Origin: JBBRVW01 sp963784645
GTDB lineage: Bacteria > Actinomycetota > Actinomycetes > JACCUZ01
Direction of reading: 5' to 3'
Length of the DNA stretch: 64,000 nucleotides
Assembly (NCBI GenBank): GCA_963784645.1
Contig: CAWARY010000015.1
Location: 62,001-126,000 of the forward strand
The translations under genes were made by a program, and so were the position numbers. The notes under the pieces are model-generated. The model made no database searches. It was not told where the DNA came from and was given only the letters and a program-made list of their open reading frames with translations. Below are positions 32,780 to 42,588 of this stretch, piece by piece. How positions within the stretch are numbered: position 1 is the first letter of the stretch; the number at the start of each line of letters is the position of its first letter.

Positions 32780-33820
32780 GTGAGCGACATCCAGCGGGTC
32801 GACCCCTCCGACGAGGAGTCGATGCGCGCGGCGTACGACGTCTGGCGGGCCGCCTACCTGGTCGGCGACCCGGACAACCCGCTGCCGACCTACCCGGAGA
32901 TCCTGGTCCGGTTCCAGACGCCGAGCACCAGCTACACCGACGAGATGTTCCTGCTGCGCGACGCGGACGGGTCCGCGGTCGGCTGCTACTGGCTGGAGAT
33001 GCCACTGAAGGACAACCTCGACATGGCCGAGGTGGACCTCGCCGTCCGGCCCGAGCAGCAGGGACGGGGCCACGGCCGGCGGCTGCTGGACGACGCGCTG
33101 GCGCGGATCACGCGCTACGGCCGCCACCAGGTCCTCGCGGGGACGGGACAGCCGCCGGACGGCGGCGACGACCGCTCGACGCGGTTCGCCACCGCTGCCG
33201 GCGCCCGCCACTCGCTCGGCGAGGTGCGCCGGACTCTGGAGCTCGAGACGCTGGACCACTCCCGGCTGGCCGAGCTGCGCGCCGACGCCGAGAGCCATGC
33301 CGACGGCTACCACCTCGTGGGCTGGACCGGGCCGTGTCCCGACGACCTCGTGGACGGCTACGCCGCCCTGGTCGGCCGGATGAGCACCGACGCACCGCTG
33401 GGCGACCTCGGCATCGAGCCCGAGCACTGGGACGCCGCCCGGATCCGCGAGCGCGACGACGTCATGGCCCGGCAGGGACGCACCGAGGTCGCGACCGCGG
33501 TGCGCGCCGGCGAGGACGGCCCGCTCGTCGCCTTCACCGACCTCGTGGTCACCCGGCACGACCCGGTGAACGCGTTCCAGTGGGACACCCTCGTCCGCCG
33601 CGAGGACCGTGGTCACCGGCTCGGCACCCTGGTCAAGGTCGCGAACCTCCGACGCCTGCTCGACGTGGCACCGGAGGTGAAGCGGGTCCACACGTGGAAC
33701 GCCGACGTGAACTCGTACATGGTCACCATCAACGAGGCGATGGGCTTCCGGGTCGCGCGCCAGGAGTCCGCCTGGCGGCTCGACCTGCCGCAGCCCGGAC
33801 AGGGGGCCGGCCGTGCCTGA
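32780..33820 (+). CDS. Double GNAT acetyltransferase, first of a tandem pair
   Basis: 346 residues from GTG 32780. Two GNAT domains: the N-terminal one has VDLAVRPEQQGRGHGRRLLDDAL (acetyl-CoA loop at about 93-100) and the C-terminal one has WDTLVRREDRGHRLGTLVKVANL with WNADVNSYMVTINEAMGF. It is a paralogue of the next gene throughout (shared MSTDAPLGDL/MTTDAPLDDL and VHTWNAD/VDTWNAD). Two-domain GNATs of this size include mycothiol synthase and toxin-modifying enzymes, but the substrate here is unknown. It is divergent from the leuA leader. Confidence 0.8.
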   Translation: MSDIQRVDPSDEESMRAAYDVWRAAYLVGDPDNPLPTYPEILVRFQTPSTSYTDEMFLLRDADGSAVGCYWLEMPLKDNLDMAEVDLAVRPEQQGRGHGRRLLDDALARITRYGRHQVLAGTGQPPDGGDDRSTRFATAAGARHSLGEVRRTLELETLDHSRLAELRADAESHADGYHLVGWTGPCPDDLVDGYAALVGRMSTDAPLGDLGIEPEHWDAARIRERDDVMARQGRTEVATAVRAGEDGPLVAFTDLVVTRHDPVNAFQWDTLVRREDRGHRLGTLVKVANLRRLLDVAPEVKRVHTWNADVNSYMVTINEAMGFRVARQESAWRLDLPQPGQGAGRA

Positions 33821-34808
33821 GGTCAGGTTCGTCGACGTCGGGCCGGACGACGAGAAGGAGCTCCGACGCTGGTACGAGGTCGTGCGGGCCGCAAGCGCCG
33901 TCGACCGCCCCGGCGACCCCCTCCCGGGCTTCGGCGTCTTCGCCGGCAAGCTGCGCATGCCGATGCCTCGATCGGAGGACCACCTGCTGCTCGCGGAGGC
34001 GGACGGCACGGTCGTGGGCTGGCTGGGTCAGTGGCTGAGCACACAGGAGAACCTCGACGTCTCCCGTGCCGAGCTCGAAGTCCACCCGGGATACCGGCGG
34101 CGCGGTCACGGCCGGGCCCTCGTCGACGAGTGGGCTCGACGTGCCACAGCTCTCGGCCGGAGCCGGCTGGTCGGCGGGGCCGCGGGGGACGGCGGCGCCG
34201 CCTTCGCCACGGCGACCGGATTCCGCGGTGTGCTCGCGGACACCCAGAGGCGGCTGGACGTCAGCCGCCTGGGTGCGCCCGGCCTGACCGACCTGCAGGC
34301 GGACGCCCGAGCGCACGCCGCCGGCTACTCGGTCGTGCAGTGGACCGGCGCGACCCCGGAGCGCTACCTGCCAGGCATGGCGACGCTCGAGAGCCGGATG
34401 ACCACCGACGCGCCGCTGGACGACCTGGTCTGGGAGCAGGAGGTGTACGACGCCGATCGGTTGCGCGAGCACGAGCGGGTGTGGATCGCGCGGGGCTCCC
34501 GCCGGTACACCTCGGCGGCCCTGCACGACGAGAGCGGTGAGGTCGTGGGCTCGACGTCGATCGGGGTGTTCGACGGCGCGCACGAAGGTGCGTACCAGTG
34601 GCAGACCATCGTGTCGCCCGAGCACCGGGGCCACCGGCTCGGCATGCTGCTCAAGATCGAGAACCTGGCGTTCCTCTGCGCGCACGAGCCGGCCGTCCGG
34701 ACGGTCGACACGTGGAACGCCGACTCGAACGCGCACATGCTGCGCGTCAACCTGGCGATGGGCTTCGAGGTCGTGCGGCAGTGGTCGGAGTACGAGCGCG
34801 TCCTCTGA
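33813..34808 (+). CDS. Double GNAT acetyltransferase, second of a tandem pair
   Basis: 331 residues from GTG 33813, overlapping the first GNAT gene by eight bases. The N-terminal domain has ELEVHPGYRRRGHGRALVDEW, the C-terminal domain WQTIVSPEHRGHRLGMLLKIENL and WNADSNAHMLRVNLAMGFEVV. It arose with its neighbour by tandem duplication followed by considerable divergence. Its TGA abuts the stop codon of the convergent anti-sigma-like gene, making a TGATCA palindrome. Confidence 0.8.
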   Translation: MPEVRFVDVGPDDEKELRRWYEVVRAASAVDRPGDPLPGFGVFAGKLRMPMPRSEDHLLLAEADGTVVGWLGQWLSTQENLDVSRAELEVHPGYRRRGHGRALVDEWARRATALGRSRLVGGAAGDGGAAFATATGFRGVLADTQRRLDVSRLGAPGLTDLQADARAHAAGYSVVQWTGATPERYLPGMATLESRMTTDAPLDDLVWEQEVYDADRLREHERVWIARGSRRYTSAALHDESGEVVGSTSIGVFDGAHEGAYQWQTIVSPEHRGHRLGMLLKIENLAFLCAHEPAVRTVDTWNADSNAHMLRVNLAMGFEVVRQWSEYERVL

Positions 34809-35348
34809 TCAGTCGGTGTCCTCCCACGGTCCCGGCGCGGCGACCGCCCATCGGCCCGACTGCAGCCGCACCCGGCTGAGGTCGTCACCACCGCACGGGC
34901 AGGACGAGCGGTGGCTCCAGTCGACGCCGACATCCAGGGCGAACCAGACCTGCTTGCCGCCCTCGACCCGGGCAACGCCCCAGTCCTCGGCGAGCCTCTC
35001 GACCAGCCTGAGCCCGCGGCCACCCTCAGCGGTCCGGGCCGCGGTGCGCGGCCGTGGCAGGTCGGCCGAACCGTCGGTGACCCCGATCTCGGCGGTGCCG
35101 TCGGCGACCGCGACCGACACCGTCACGTCGGTGCGGGCATGGACCACCGCGTTGGTCACGAGCTCGCTGGTGAGCAGCTCGGCGTCCACCACGAGCGCCT
35201 CGAGCTCCCACCGACGCAGGGCCGAGGAGACGAAGGCCCGGGCCTCCGCGACCGCCGAGGTCGAGCCGCCGAGATCCGTGCTCGCGACGCGGCACATGCA
35301 CTGCTCCCCACTGCGGAGCTCGCTGCTGAACCCCACTGGGACCTGCAT
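34809..35348 (-). CDS. RsbW-like ATP-binding protein (anti-sigma/serine kinase type)
   Basis: 179 residues. The HATPase_c_2 fold has the N box ELLTSELVTNAVVHA (about 58-72), a G1 region IGVTDGS and the GGRGLRLVERLAEDWGV motif (about 109-123), as in RsbW/SpoIIAB-like proteins of actinobacteria. A 35-residue C-terminal tail with CPCGG is unusual. The two N-terminal cysteines (CMC, 17-19) could also bind a metal. AGGAGAAGG lies just before ATG 35348. No sigma factor or anti-anti-sigma gene is adjacent. Confidence 0.78.
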   Translation of the reverse strand: MQVPVGFSSELRSGEQCMCRVASTDLGGSTSAVAEARAFVSSALRRWELEALVVDAELLTSELVTNAVVHARTDVTVSVAVADGTAEIGVTDGSADLPRPRTAARTAEGGRGLRLVERLAEDWGVARVEGGKQVWFALDVGVDWSHRSSCPCGGDDLSRVRLQSGRWAVAAPGPWEDTD

Positions 35349-35402
35349 TCCCAGCCTTCTCCTGCTGAATCCCCGCCCGGGGGATCTTCGAGCGCGGAGA
35401 GG

Positions 35403-36323
35403 TCAGAACCCGAGCTTGCGCAGCTGGCGCGGGTCGCGCTGCCAGTCCTTGGCCACGGTGACGTGCAGGTCGAGGAAGACCGGGGTGCCGAGAAGGGCCT
35501 CGATCGCCGCCCGGGACCGGGTGCCGATGTCCTTGAGCCGGGCGCCCTTGGGCCCGATCACGATGGCCTTCTGGGTCTGCCTCTCGACGTAGAGATAGGC
35601 GTAGATGTCCAGCAGCGGGCGATCCGGGTGGCGGTCCTCGCGTGGGCGCATCTCCTCGATCACGACGGCGATCGAGTGCGGCAGCTCGTCGCGCACCCCC
35701 TCCAGCGCCGCCTCCCGGATCAGCTCGGCGACCAGGATCATCTCGGGCGCGTCGGTCAGCTCGCCGTCGAGGTAGAGCGGCGGCGACTCGGGCAGCAGGG
35801 CCGCGAGCAGGTCGCCGAGCAGGTCGACCTGGTCGCCGGCCGTCGCCGAGACCGGCACCACCTCTGCCCATTCGACACCGACCTCGCGGCCGAGGTCGGC
35901 CACCGCCATCAACGCCTCAGCGACCCGGTCCCGCGCGACCCGGTCGGTCTTGGTGACGACGGCGACCTTCTGGGTGCTGCCGAGCTCGGCCAGCTCGCGC
36001 GCGATGTAGCGGTCGCCGGGCCCGATCTTCTCGTCCGCCGGCAGGCAGAGGCCGACGACGTCGACCTGCGACCAGGCGGTACGGACCTCGTCGTTCAGCC
36101 GCTCGCCCAGCAGGGTGCGGGGCCGGTGCAGTCCGGGGGTGTCGAGGACGACGAGCTGGGCGTCCGGGCGGTGCACGATGCCGCGCACGACGCGGCGCGT
36201 CGTCTGCGGCTTGCTCGAGGTGATGACGACCTTCTCGCCGACGAGGGCGTTCGTCAGGGTCGACTTCCCGGCGTTGGGACGGCCGACGAAGGCGATGAAG
36301 CCGGCCCGGTGCGCGGCGGTCAT
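35403..36323 (-). CDS. era: GTPase Era
   Basis: 306 residues. Era binds the 3' end of 16S rRNA and assists 30S maturation. G1 GRPNAGKST (about 14-22), G2 with TTRR, G3 DTPG (about 61-64) and G4 TKTD (about 124-127) are clear. The C-terminal KH domain is ERQTQKAIVIGPKGARLKDIGTRSR (a stretch near 250-275). The ATG overlaps the stop of the AI-2E gene by four bases, continuing the phoH-ybeY-CBS run. Confidence 0.95.
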   Translation of the reverse strand: MTAAHRAGFIAFVGRPNAGKSTLTNALVGEKVVITSSKPQTTRRVVRGIVHRPDAQLVVLDTPGLHRPRTLLGERLNDEVRTAWSQVDVVGLCLPADEKIGPGDRYIARELAELGSTQKVAVVTKTDRVARDRVAEALMAVADLGREVGVEWAEVVPVSATAGDQVDLLGDLLAALLPESPPLYLDGELTDAPEMILVAELIREAALEGVRDELPHSIAVVIEEMRPREDRHPDRPLLDIYAYLYVERQTQKAIVIGPKGARLKDIGTRSRAAIEALLGTPVFLDLHVTVAKDWQRDPRQLRKLGF

Positions 36324-37480
36324 GGCGTCCCGGCCGTGTTGGCCACGGCGCCGGCTTCCTGCGCCAGCCGGTCCCGGCGGGCGCCGGCGAGGTGTGAGGA
36401 GACCGCGTTGATGACCGCCGCCAGTGGCACCGCGATGAGCGCGCCGAAGATGCCGGCCACCTCGGCGCCGACGGCGATGACGACGACGATGGCGAGGGGG
36501 TGCACCCGTACGAGACGCCCCATCAGGAAGGGTTGCAGCACGTGACCCTCGAGCTGCTGCACGGCCACGACACCGCCCAGCATGAGGAGCGCTGTCACCG
36601 GGCCGACCGCGACGAGCGCCACAGCGACCGCCACGATGCCGCTGATCGCCGCGCCGACGACCGGGATGAAGGCACCGAGGAACACCAGGACGCCTAGCGG
36701 CACGACGAGGGGTAGCCCCAGGACCAGCGCAACCAGCGAGATGCCGAGCGCGTCGGTCGCGGCGATGACCAGGGTCGCCCGCACGTAGGACGTCAGGACG
36801 GCCCAGGCCCGCTCGCCGCTGCCGTGTACCCGGTCACGCGCCGGCTCGGGGAACAGCGAGACGAGCCAGCGCCAGATCCCGCGACCGTCGTAGGTGAAGA
36901 AGATCGTGGCGAACAGCGCGATGAACAGGCCGGCGATGAGGTGCCCCGCCGTCGTCGCCGTCTTGACGACCGTGCCGCCGAGATCGCCCTGCCCGGAGCT
37001 CACGCCCGTGCGCACCTTCTCGAAGAAGCTGGCCAGCTGGGCCTGGCTCAGCCCGAGCTGGGTGAGGTAGTGCTCCAGCTTGTCCAGGCTGCCGTTGAAC
37101 GAGTCGCGGAGATCGCCGAACCCCGAGGAGAACTGCTGGGCGACCAGAGCCACCAGCGCCACGATGCTCGCGATGCCGCCGACCACCACGAGCATCGTCG
37201 CCACGCCGCGCGGCAGGTTCCACCTCACCAGGCGGTCGGCGATCGGCGACAGGGCGGCGGAGATGAGCAGGCCGATGATCACGGGCACGAGCACGACCGA
37301 CAGCACCGAGAACACGCGCAGGAACACGTAGACGGCACCCACCACGAGCAGCAGCCGCCAGGCCCAGGCCGCCGAGAACCTCAGCACGTACGGCGTGTCG
37401 ACGCCGTCGAGTGGCGTGGGGTCGTGGGGGTGGACGGCCGGCACGGGCGAGGGCGCAGCCGGACGACGGGTACGGAACAT
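36320..37480 (-). CDS. AI-2E family (PerM-like) membrane transporter
   Basis: 386 residues, seven to eight membrane helices with an amphipathic middle (about 120-175). The family core is SYVRATLVIAATDALGISLVALVLGLPLVVPLGVLVFLGAFIPVVGA and LEGHVLQPFLMGRLVRVHPLAIVV. Members export autoinducer-2 or ions, but most are uncharacterised. It sits within the conserved rRNA-maturation cluster between the dead cytidine deaminase and era, with which it overlaps by four bases. Confidence 0.87.
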   Translation of the reverse strand: MFRTRRPAAPSPVPAVHPHDPTPLDGVDTPYVLRFSAAWAWRLLLVVGAVYVFLRVFSVLSVVLVPVIIGLLISAALSPIADRLVRWNLPRGVATMLVVVGGIASIVALVALVAQQFSSGFGDLRDSFNGSLDKLEHYLTQLGLSQAQLASFFEKVRTGVSSGQGDLGGTVVKTATTAGHLIAGLFIALFATIFFTYDGRGIWRWLVSLFPEPARDRVHGSGERAWAVLTSYVRATLVIAATDALGISLVALVLGLPLVVPLGVLVFLGAFIPVVGAAISGIVAVAVALVAVGPVTALLMLGGVVAVQQLEGHVLQPFLMGRLVRVHPLAIVVVIAVGAEVAGIFGALIAVPLAAVINAVSSHLAGARRDRLAQEAGAVANTAGTP

Positions 37481-37496
37481 GCGCTGACGGTAACCG

Positions 37497-37868
37497 TCAG
37501 GTGCCGGAGCGACCCAACCCGCGGGGCGCTCCCGGCCGAGGCGTCCCGTCGGGCGCCGCGCCGATCACCGTCGGCACCGCGAGGTCGGCGAGCAAGGCGA
37601 GGTCCTCCGCGGACAGCTCGTCGGCCGCGGAGACCACCACGGCGGCGTCCAGCCGGTCGGCGCCACTGGAGATCGCAGCAGCCACCGCCGCCTGCAGGGC
37701 GCTGAGCCGCAGCGACGGAAGCGCGACGGTCGCGGCGGCGTAGGTGCGGCCGATGTCGTCGCGCACGGCGGCGCCCTCGACCGCCTGGGAGCGGGCCCGG
37801 GCCGCCCGGGCCAGGGTCACGAGCTTGGCGTCCTCCGCCGGGAGCTCACGGCTCGCGGGCATCGGCAT
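37497..37868 (-). CDS. Cytidine-deaminase-fold protein without catalytic residues
   Basis: 123 residues. The layout GRTYAAATVALPSLRLSALQAAVAAAISSGA matches the cytidine deaminase pattern G-x-V-Y-x-G-x-N-V-E-x-A-S-Y...C-A-E, but the zinc Cys and the proton-shuttle Glu are replaced (SAL). The second zinc motif PCxxC is also gone (LSAEDLALL). It therefore cannot deaminate cytidine by the known mechanism. The position between the CBS gene and era, where other actinobacteria encode a CDA-like protein, suggests a retained structural role. It overlaps the CBS gene by 23 bases. Confidence 0.72.
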   Translation of the reverse strand: MPMPASRELPAEDAKLVTLARAARARSQAVEGAAVRDDIGRTYAAATVALPSLRLSALQAAVAAAISSGADRLDAAVVVSAADELSAEDLALLADLAVPTVIGAAPDGTPRPGAPRGLGRSGT

Positions 37869-39150
37869 CCTCCAGCCCCGCGTGGTCGGGTTCGTCGTCG
37901 ACCTGGCGCACCAGCACCGTGCCGATCCGGTTGCGGCGGCCCTGGGCGCTCTCCGCAGTCAGCTCGACGCCGTTGAGCCACACCCGGGCGCCCGGGATAG
38001 GCACCCGGCCGAGGTGCTTGGCGAGCAGACCGCCGACCGTGTCGACGTCGTCGTCCTCGAGCTCCACGCCGAGCCGTTCGGAGAGCTCGTCGAGGTGCAG
38101 GCGGGTGCTGACTCGCAGCGACCCGTCGTCGAGCTCGTCCACCAACGGCGGTTCGACGTCGTACTCGTCGGCGATCTCGCCGACGATCTCCTCGAGGACG
38201 TCCTCGATGGTCACGATGCCGGCCGTGCCGCCGTACTCGTCGACGACGATCGCGACATGGGTCTGCTGGGCCTGCATCTCGCGGAGCAGCTCGTCGACCG
38301 GCTTGCTCTCCGGGACGAAGACTGCCGGGCGCATGACGGAGTCGACCTTCTCGATCGACTCGCCGTCGCGGTGCACGTAGGTCCGCCGGACCAGGTCCTT
38401 GAGGTAGACCACCCCGAGAACGTCGTCGAACCCCTCGCCGATGACCGGGATGCGACTGAATCCGCTGCGCAACGCGAGCGACAAGGCCTGCCGGAGCGTC
38501 TTGGTCCGCTCGATGAAGACGACGTCGGTGCGCGGCACCATCACCTCGCGCACGATCGTGTCGCCGAGCTCGAAGACCGAGTGGATCATCACTCGCTCTC
38601 GGTCCTCGATGAGCTGGTTCTCCTCGGCGAGGTCCACCAGGTCGCGCAGCTCGGCCTCGGTCGAGAACGGGCCCTCGCGGTAACCCTTGCCGGGGGTCAG
38701 GGCGTTGCCCACGAGGATCAGCAGCTGCGGCACGGGACCCAGCACCCGGGCGAGCGGGTGCACCAGCCGGGCGGCGGCGAGGGCCACCGGACCGGGATGC
38801 TGCCGGCCCAGGGTCCGCGGCGAGACGCCGATGGCGACATAGGAGATGACGACCATCGAGGCCGCGGCGGCGAGTGCAGCGCGCCACACGGTGTCGAAGA
38901 GGTTCAGCGCCGCGATCGTGACCAGGACGGTCGCGACCAGCTCCGCCGAGACGCGCAGCAGGGTGAGCAGGTTGAGGTAGCGAGCGGGGTCGTCGAGCAC
39001 CTGCCGCAGCCGCTGGGCGCCGTGGCGGCCCTGCCGTTCGTAGTCGTCGGCGGCAACGCGCGACACCTTCGACAGCGCGGCCTCGGCGCCGGCGAACAGT
39101 CCCGCCACCAGCACCAGGAAGCCGGCGAGGACCAGCTGGAGCACCGTCAT
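37846..39150 (-). CDS. CNNM/CorC-type CBS-pair membrane protein
   Basis: 434 residues from ATG 39150, overlapping the ybeY stop by four bases. An N-terminal DUF21/CNNM membrane domain (about 1-190, four helices) is followed by two CBS domains (about 205-330: MVPRTDVVFIERTKTL, SRIPVIGEGFDDVLGVVYLKDL, HVAIVVDEYGGTAGIVTIEDVLEEIVGEI) and a C-terminal CorC/HlyC domain (RVSTRLHLDELSERLGV). The family is linked to magnesium/cobalt efflux. This position between ybeY and era is conserved in actinobacteria. Confidence 0.92.
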   Translation of the reverse strand: MTVLQLVLAGFLVLVAGLFAGAEAALSKVSRVAADDYERQGRHGAQRLRQVLDDPARYLNLLTLLRVSAELVATVLVTIAALNLFDTVWRAALAAAASMVVISYVAIGVSPRTLGRQHPGPVALAAARLVHPLARVLGPVPQLLILVGNALTPGKGYREGPFSTEAELRDLVDLAEENQLIEDRERVMIHSVFELGDTIVREVMVPRTDVVFIERTKTLRQALSLALRSGFSRIPVIGEGFDDVLGVVYLKDLVRRTYVHRDGESIEKVDSVMRPAVFVPESKPVDELLREMQAQQTHVAIVVDEYGGTAGIVTIEDVLEEIVGEIADEYDVEPPLVDELDDGSLRVSTRLHLDELSERLGVELEDDDVDTVGGLLAKHLGRVPIPGARVWLNGVELTAESAQGRRNRIGTVLVRQVDDEPDHAGLEDADAREP

Positions 39151-39634
39151 GCGTGGCCGTCCTCGCGCGTGGCCGCCCAGTCCTCGAGCAGCCGGGCCTG
39201 CAGGCCGAACATCTCGCGCTCCTCGTCGGGCTCCTCGTGGTCGTAGCCGAGCAGGTGCAGGATGCCGTGGGTCGTGAGCAGGTCGAGCTCCTGCTCGGTC
39301 GGGTGACCGGCGGCTGCTGCCTGCTCGGCCGCGACGGCGGGGCAGAGCACCACGTCGCCGAGCAGCCCGGGCTCGGGCTCCTCGTCGTCCTTGCCCGGCC
39401 GCAGCTCGTCCATGGGGAAGGACAGGACGTCGGTGGGTCCCTCCTCGTCCATCCACTGCACGTGCAGCGACGCCATCGTCTCGACGTCGACCGCCAGCAC
39501 CGACAGCTCGGCCTGCGGGTGCACGCGGAGGCGGTCGAGCACGAAGCGCGACAGGGCCGCGATCCGCTCGCCGTCGACAGCCGCGCCGGACTCGTCGTTG
39601 ACCTCGATGCTCACAACGTCTCCGTGGTCGGGCA

Positions 39635-39635
<1 letters not shown>
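39147..39635 (-). CDS. ybeY: Endoribonuclease YbeY
   Basis: 162 residues from GTG 39635, which overlaps the phoH stop codon by one base. YbeY is a zinc-dependent RNase for 16S rRNA 3'-end maturation and ribosome quality control. The diagnostic zinc triad is in THGILHLLGYDHEEP (about 121-135), and DVLSFPMDE (about 69-77) is present. It is translationally tied to phoH upstream and the CBS gene downstream. Confidence 0.95.
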
Positions 39636-40660
<1,025 letters not shown>

Positions 40661-40710
40661 GTGGGTATCGATGCTAGGCGATGCACGCGGGGCCGGCCCA
40701 ACGCGATCGG

Positions 40711-42060
40711 TCAGGCGCCGAACGGGCGCGGGTCGCGCGTGACGGGGTACGTCGCCCAGTAGAGCCGGTCGACGGACCCGTCGGCGGCGCGGACGACCCG
40801 CAGCACCTCGCCCTGCTCGCGGCCGGAGACGACGCGGAACCGGTCCGGTCCCTCCTCGGCGAGCACCGCCGGGGGCCGCTTCGGGCCACCCGACACCGGT
40901 TGCACCTCGAGCCTGCCCTCCCGGGCCGAGAAGACGTAGGGCGTACCTTCGGCCCACCACTGGCCGAGCAGCTCCTCGACGTGCGCCGGCACCCCCGGGC
41001 CGGGCCGCCAGGTCTCGGCGACGTCCGGGTCGTCGGCGAGGACGCGCAGCACGAGGTCGACGGCGAGCCCGCCCGGGTCCGCGGACGCCGAGGTGTTGAC
41101 CAGGACGACGGCACCGACCTTCTCCGGCCGGCGCACGGCCAGGCCGGCGAGGAAGCCCGGCATGGCGCCGTCGTGGCCGACGACGACCTTGTCACCGCGA
41201 CGGTGCAGCATCAGGCCGAGACCCCAGCCGAGGGTCCAGGCGTCGACGTCGTACATCGCCTGCGGGTAGCACATCTCGTCGACCGTGGACGGGGCGAGGA
41301 CCGCGGGGTCAGGGTCGGCCAGGAACGACGCCCAGCGACCCAGGTCGTCGACGGTGCTCCAGAGCTCGGCGGCCGGAGCGAACGCGTTGCCGGGGAACTC
41401 CGGCTCCTCGAGCAGCCGGTCGGCGTAGGGGTCGGTGAAGTAGCCGCGGGCGTACGGCGCGGCTCGGCGCGTCGTCGTGCGGTCGAGCCCGAGCGGGGTC
41501 AGCACCCGGTCGCGCAGCGCCTCCTCCCACGTGCTGTGGCGCAGCCGCGCGACGACCTCGCCCAGCAGCGCGTAGGCGAGGTTCGAGTAGTGCCAGCGCT
41601 CCGCCGGGGCCAGCACGGCCTCGGCCTCGGCGAGCCCCGCGAGCAGCTCGTCGAGGTGCGGGCCCTCGGGCTTCCCCCAGACCTCGCCGACCGGCTCACG
41701 CTGCAGGCCGGACAGGTGCGCGAGCATCCGGCGCACGGTCAGGCCGCCGTGCGCGGTGCCCGGCAGGTGGCGGTCGAGCGTGTCGTCGAGGCCCAGCAGC
41801 CCCTCGTCGCGGCACTGCAGAACCAGCACCGCCGTGAACGTCTTGGTGATCGAGCCCATCCGGAACTGCGTGTCGCCCGTGGGCAGGGCCTCACCGTCGT
41901 CGGCGTCGGTGGTGCCGACGAAGCCGCGCCACAGCGGTGCGCCGCGGCGCACGACGCCGGCCGCCAGGCCGGCCGCGCGCCAGTCGGACTGGTGCGCGGC
42001 GACCTCGCGGTCCAGCCGGGCGAGGGTGCCGGCGGGCAGCGGCCGGTCGGCAGCGCTCAT
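40711..42060 (-). CDS. Serine hydrolase, class C beta-lactamase/DD-peptidase family
   Basis: 449 residues with the S-x-x-K nucleophile motif in GSITKTFT (about 69-76), Tyr-Ser-Asn (WHYSNLAYALLGE, about 156) and HDG (VVVGHDGAMPGF, about 295). A 110-residue C-terminal domain follows. No signal peptide is evident, so it is probably a cytoplasmic esterase or peptidase rather than a secreted beta-lactamase. Its ATG overlaps the HIT gene's stop by four bases, and it lies 50 bases upstream of phoH. Confidence 0.86.
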   Translation of the reverse strand: MSAADRPLPAGTLARLDREVAAHQSDWRAAGLAAGVVRRGAPLWRGFVGTTDADDGEALPTGDTQFRMGSITKTFTAVLVLQCRDEGLLGLDDTLDRHLPGTAHGGLTVRRMLAHLSGLQREPVGEVWGKPEGPHLDELLAGLAEAEAVLAPAERWHYSNLAYALLGEVVARLRHSTWEEALRDRVLTPLGLDRTTTRRAAPYARGYFTDPYADRLLEEPEFPGNAFAPAAELWSTVDDLGRWASFLADPDPAVLAPSTVDEMCYPQAMYDVDAWTLGWGLGLMLHRRGDKVVVGHDGAMPGFLAGLAVRRPEKVGAVVLVNTSASADPGGLAVDLVLRVLADDPDVAETWRPGPGVPAHVEELLGQWWAEGTPYVFSAREGRLEVQPVSGGPKRPPAVLAEEGPDRFRVVSGREQGEVLRVVRAADGSVDRLYWATYPVTRDPRPFGA

Positions 42061-42431
42061 CCGGGGGGCCAGGTCAGGTCGCGGCCGGCCAGCACGTGGC
42101 CGTGCACGTGGAAGACGCTCTGTCCTGACCTGGCTCCGGTGTTGAAGACCAGGCGGTAGTCGTCGTGCCCGTCGGCGCGGGCCACCTCGGCGCCGACCCG
42201 CACCAGCTCGGCGAGCGCCTCGGGGTCGGCGGCCGCAAGCGCGGCGACGTCGCGGTGGTGCCGCCGCGGCACGACCAGCACGTGGGTCGGGGCGGCCGGC
42301 GCGAGGTCGCGGAAGGCGAGCACCCGCTCGCCCCGGTGAACGACGTCGGCCGGGATCTCGCCGGCGACGACCTTGCAGAACACGCAGTCCGTAGCGCCTT
42401 CCGTGGCGCCCGCGACGTCCTCGTCAGCCAT
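42057..42431 (-). CDS. HIT-family nucleotide hydrolase
   Basis: 124 residues. The histidine triad HVHGHVLAG lies at about 108-116, with the N-terminal CVFCKVVAGEIPADVVHRGERVLAFRDLAP pattern of HinT/PKCI-like proteins. It hydrolyses AMP-conjugates such as adenosine phosphoramidates. HIT genes commonly sit beside rsmE-phoH in actinobacteria. Its stop overlaps the serine hydrolase start. Confidence 0.93.
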   Translation of the reverse strand: MADEDVAGATEGATDCVFCKVVAGEIPADVVHRGERVLAFRDLAPAAPTHVLVVPRRHHRDVAALAAADPEALAELVRVGAEVARADGHDDYRLVFNTGARSGQSVFHVHGHVLAGRDLTWPPG

Positions 42432-42588
42432 GACGTGACCTTACCGAGAGGGTCACGGGCGGCGTGGCGGGCTGCGGTGCGGTGCCTGCGGCCGGTAGAC
42501 CGGAGAACCGGTCGGTAAACCGACCGGCCGAGCCGCACGTCGTACCCGTGTGACCGGTCTGATGACGAGAGCTGCGACGAGGAGCGGC

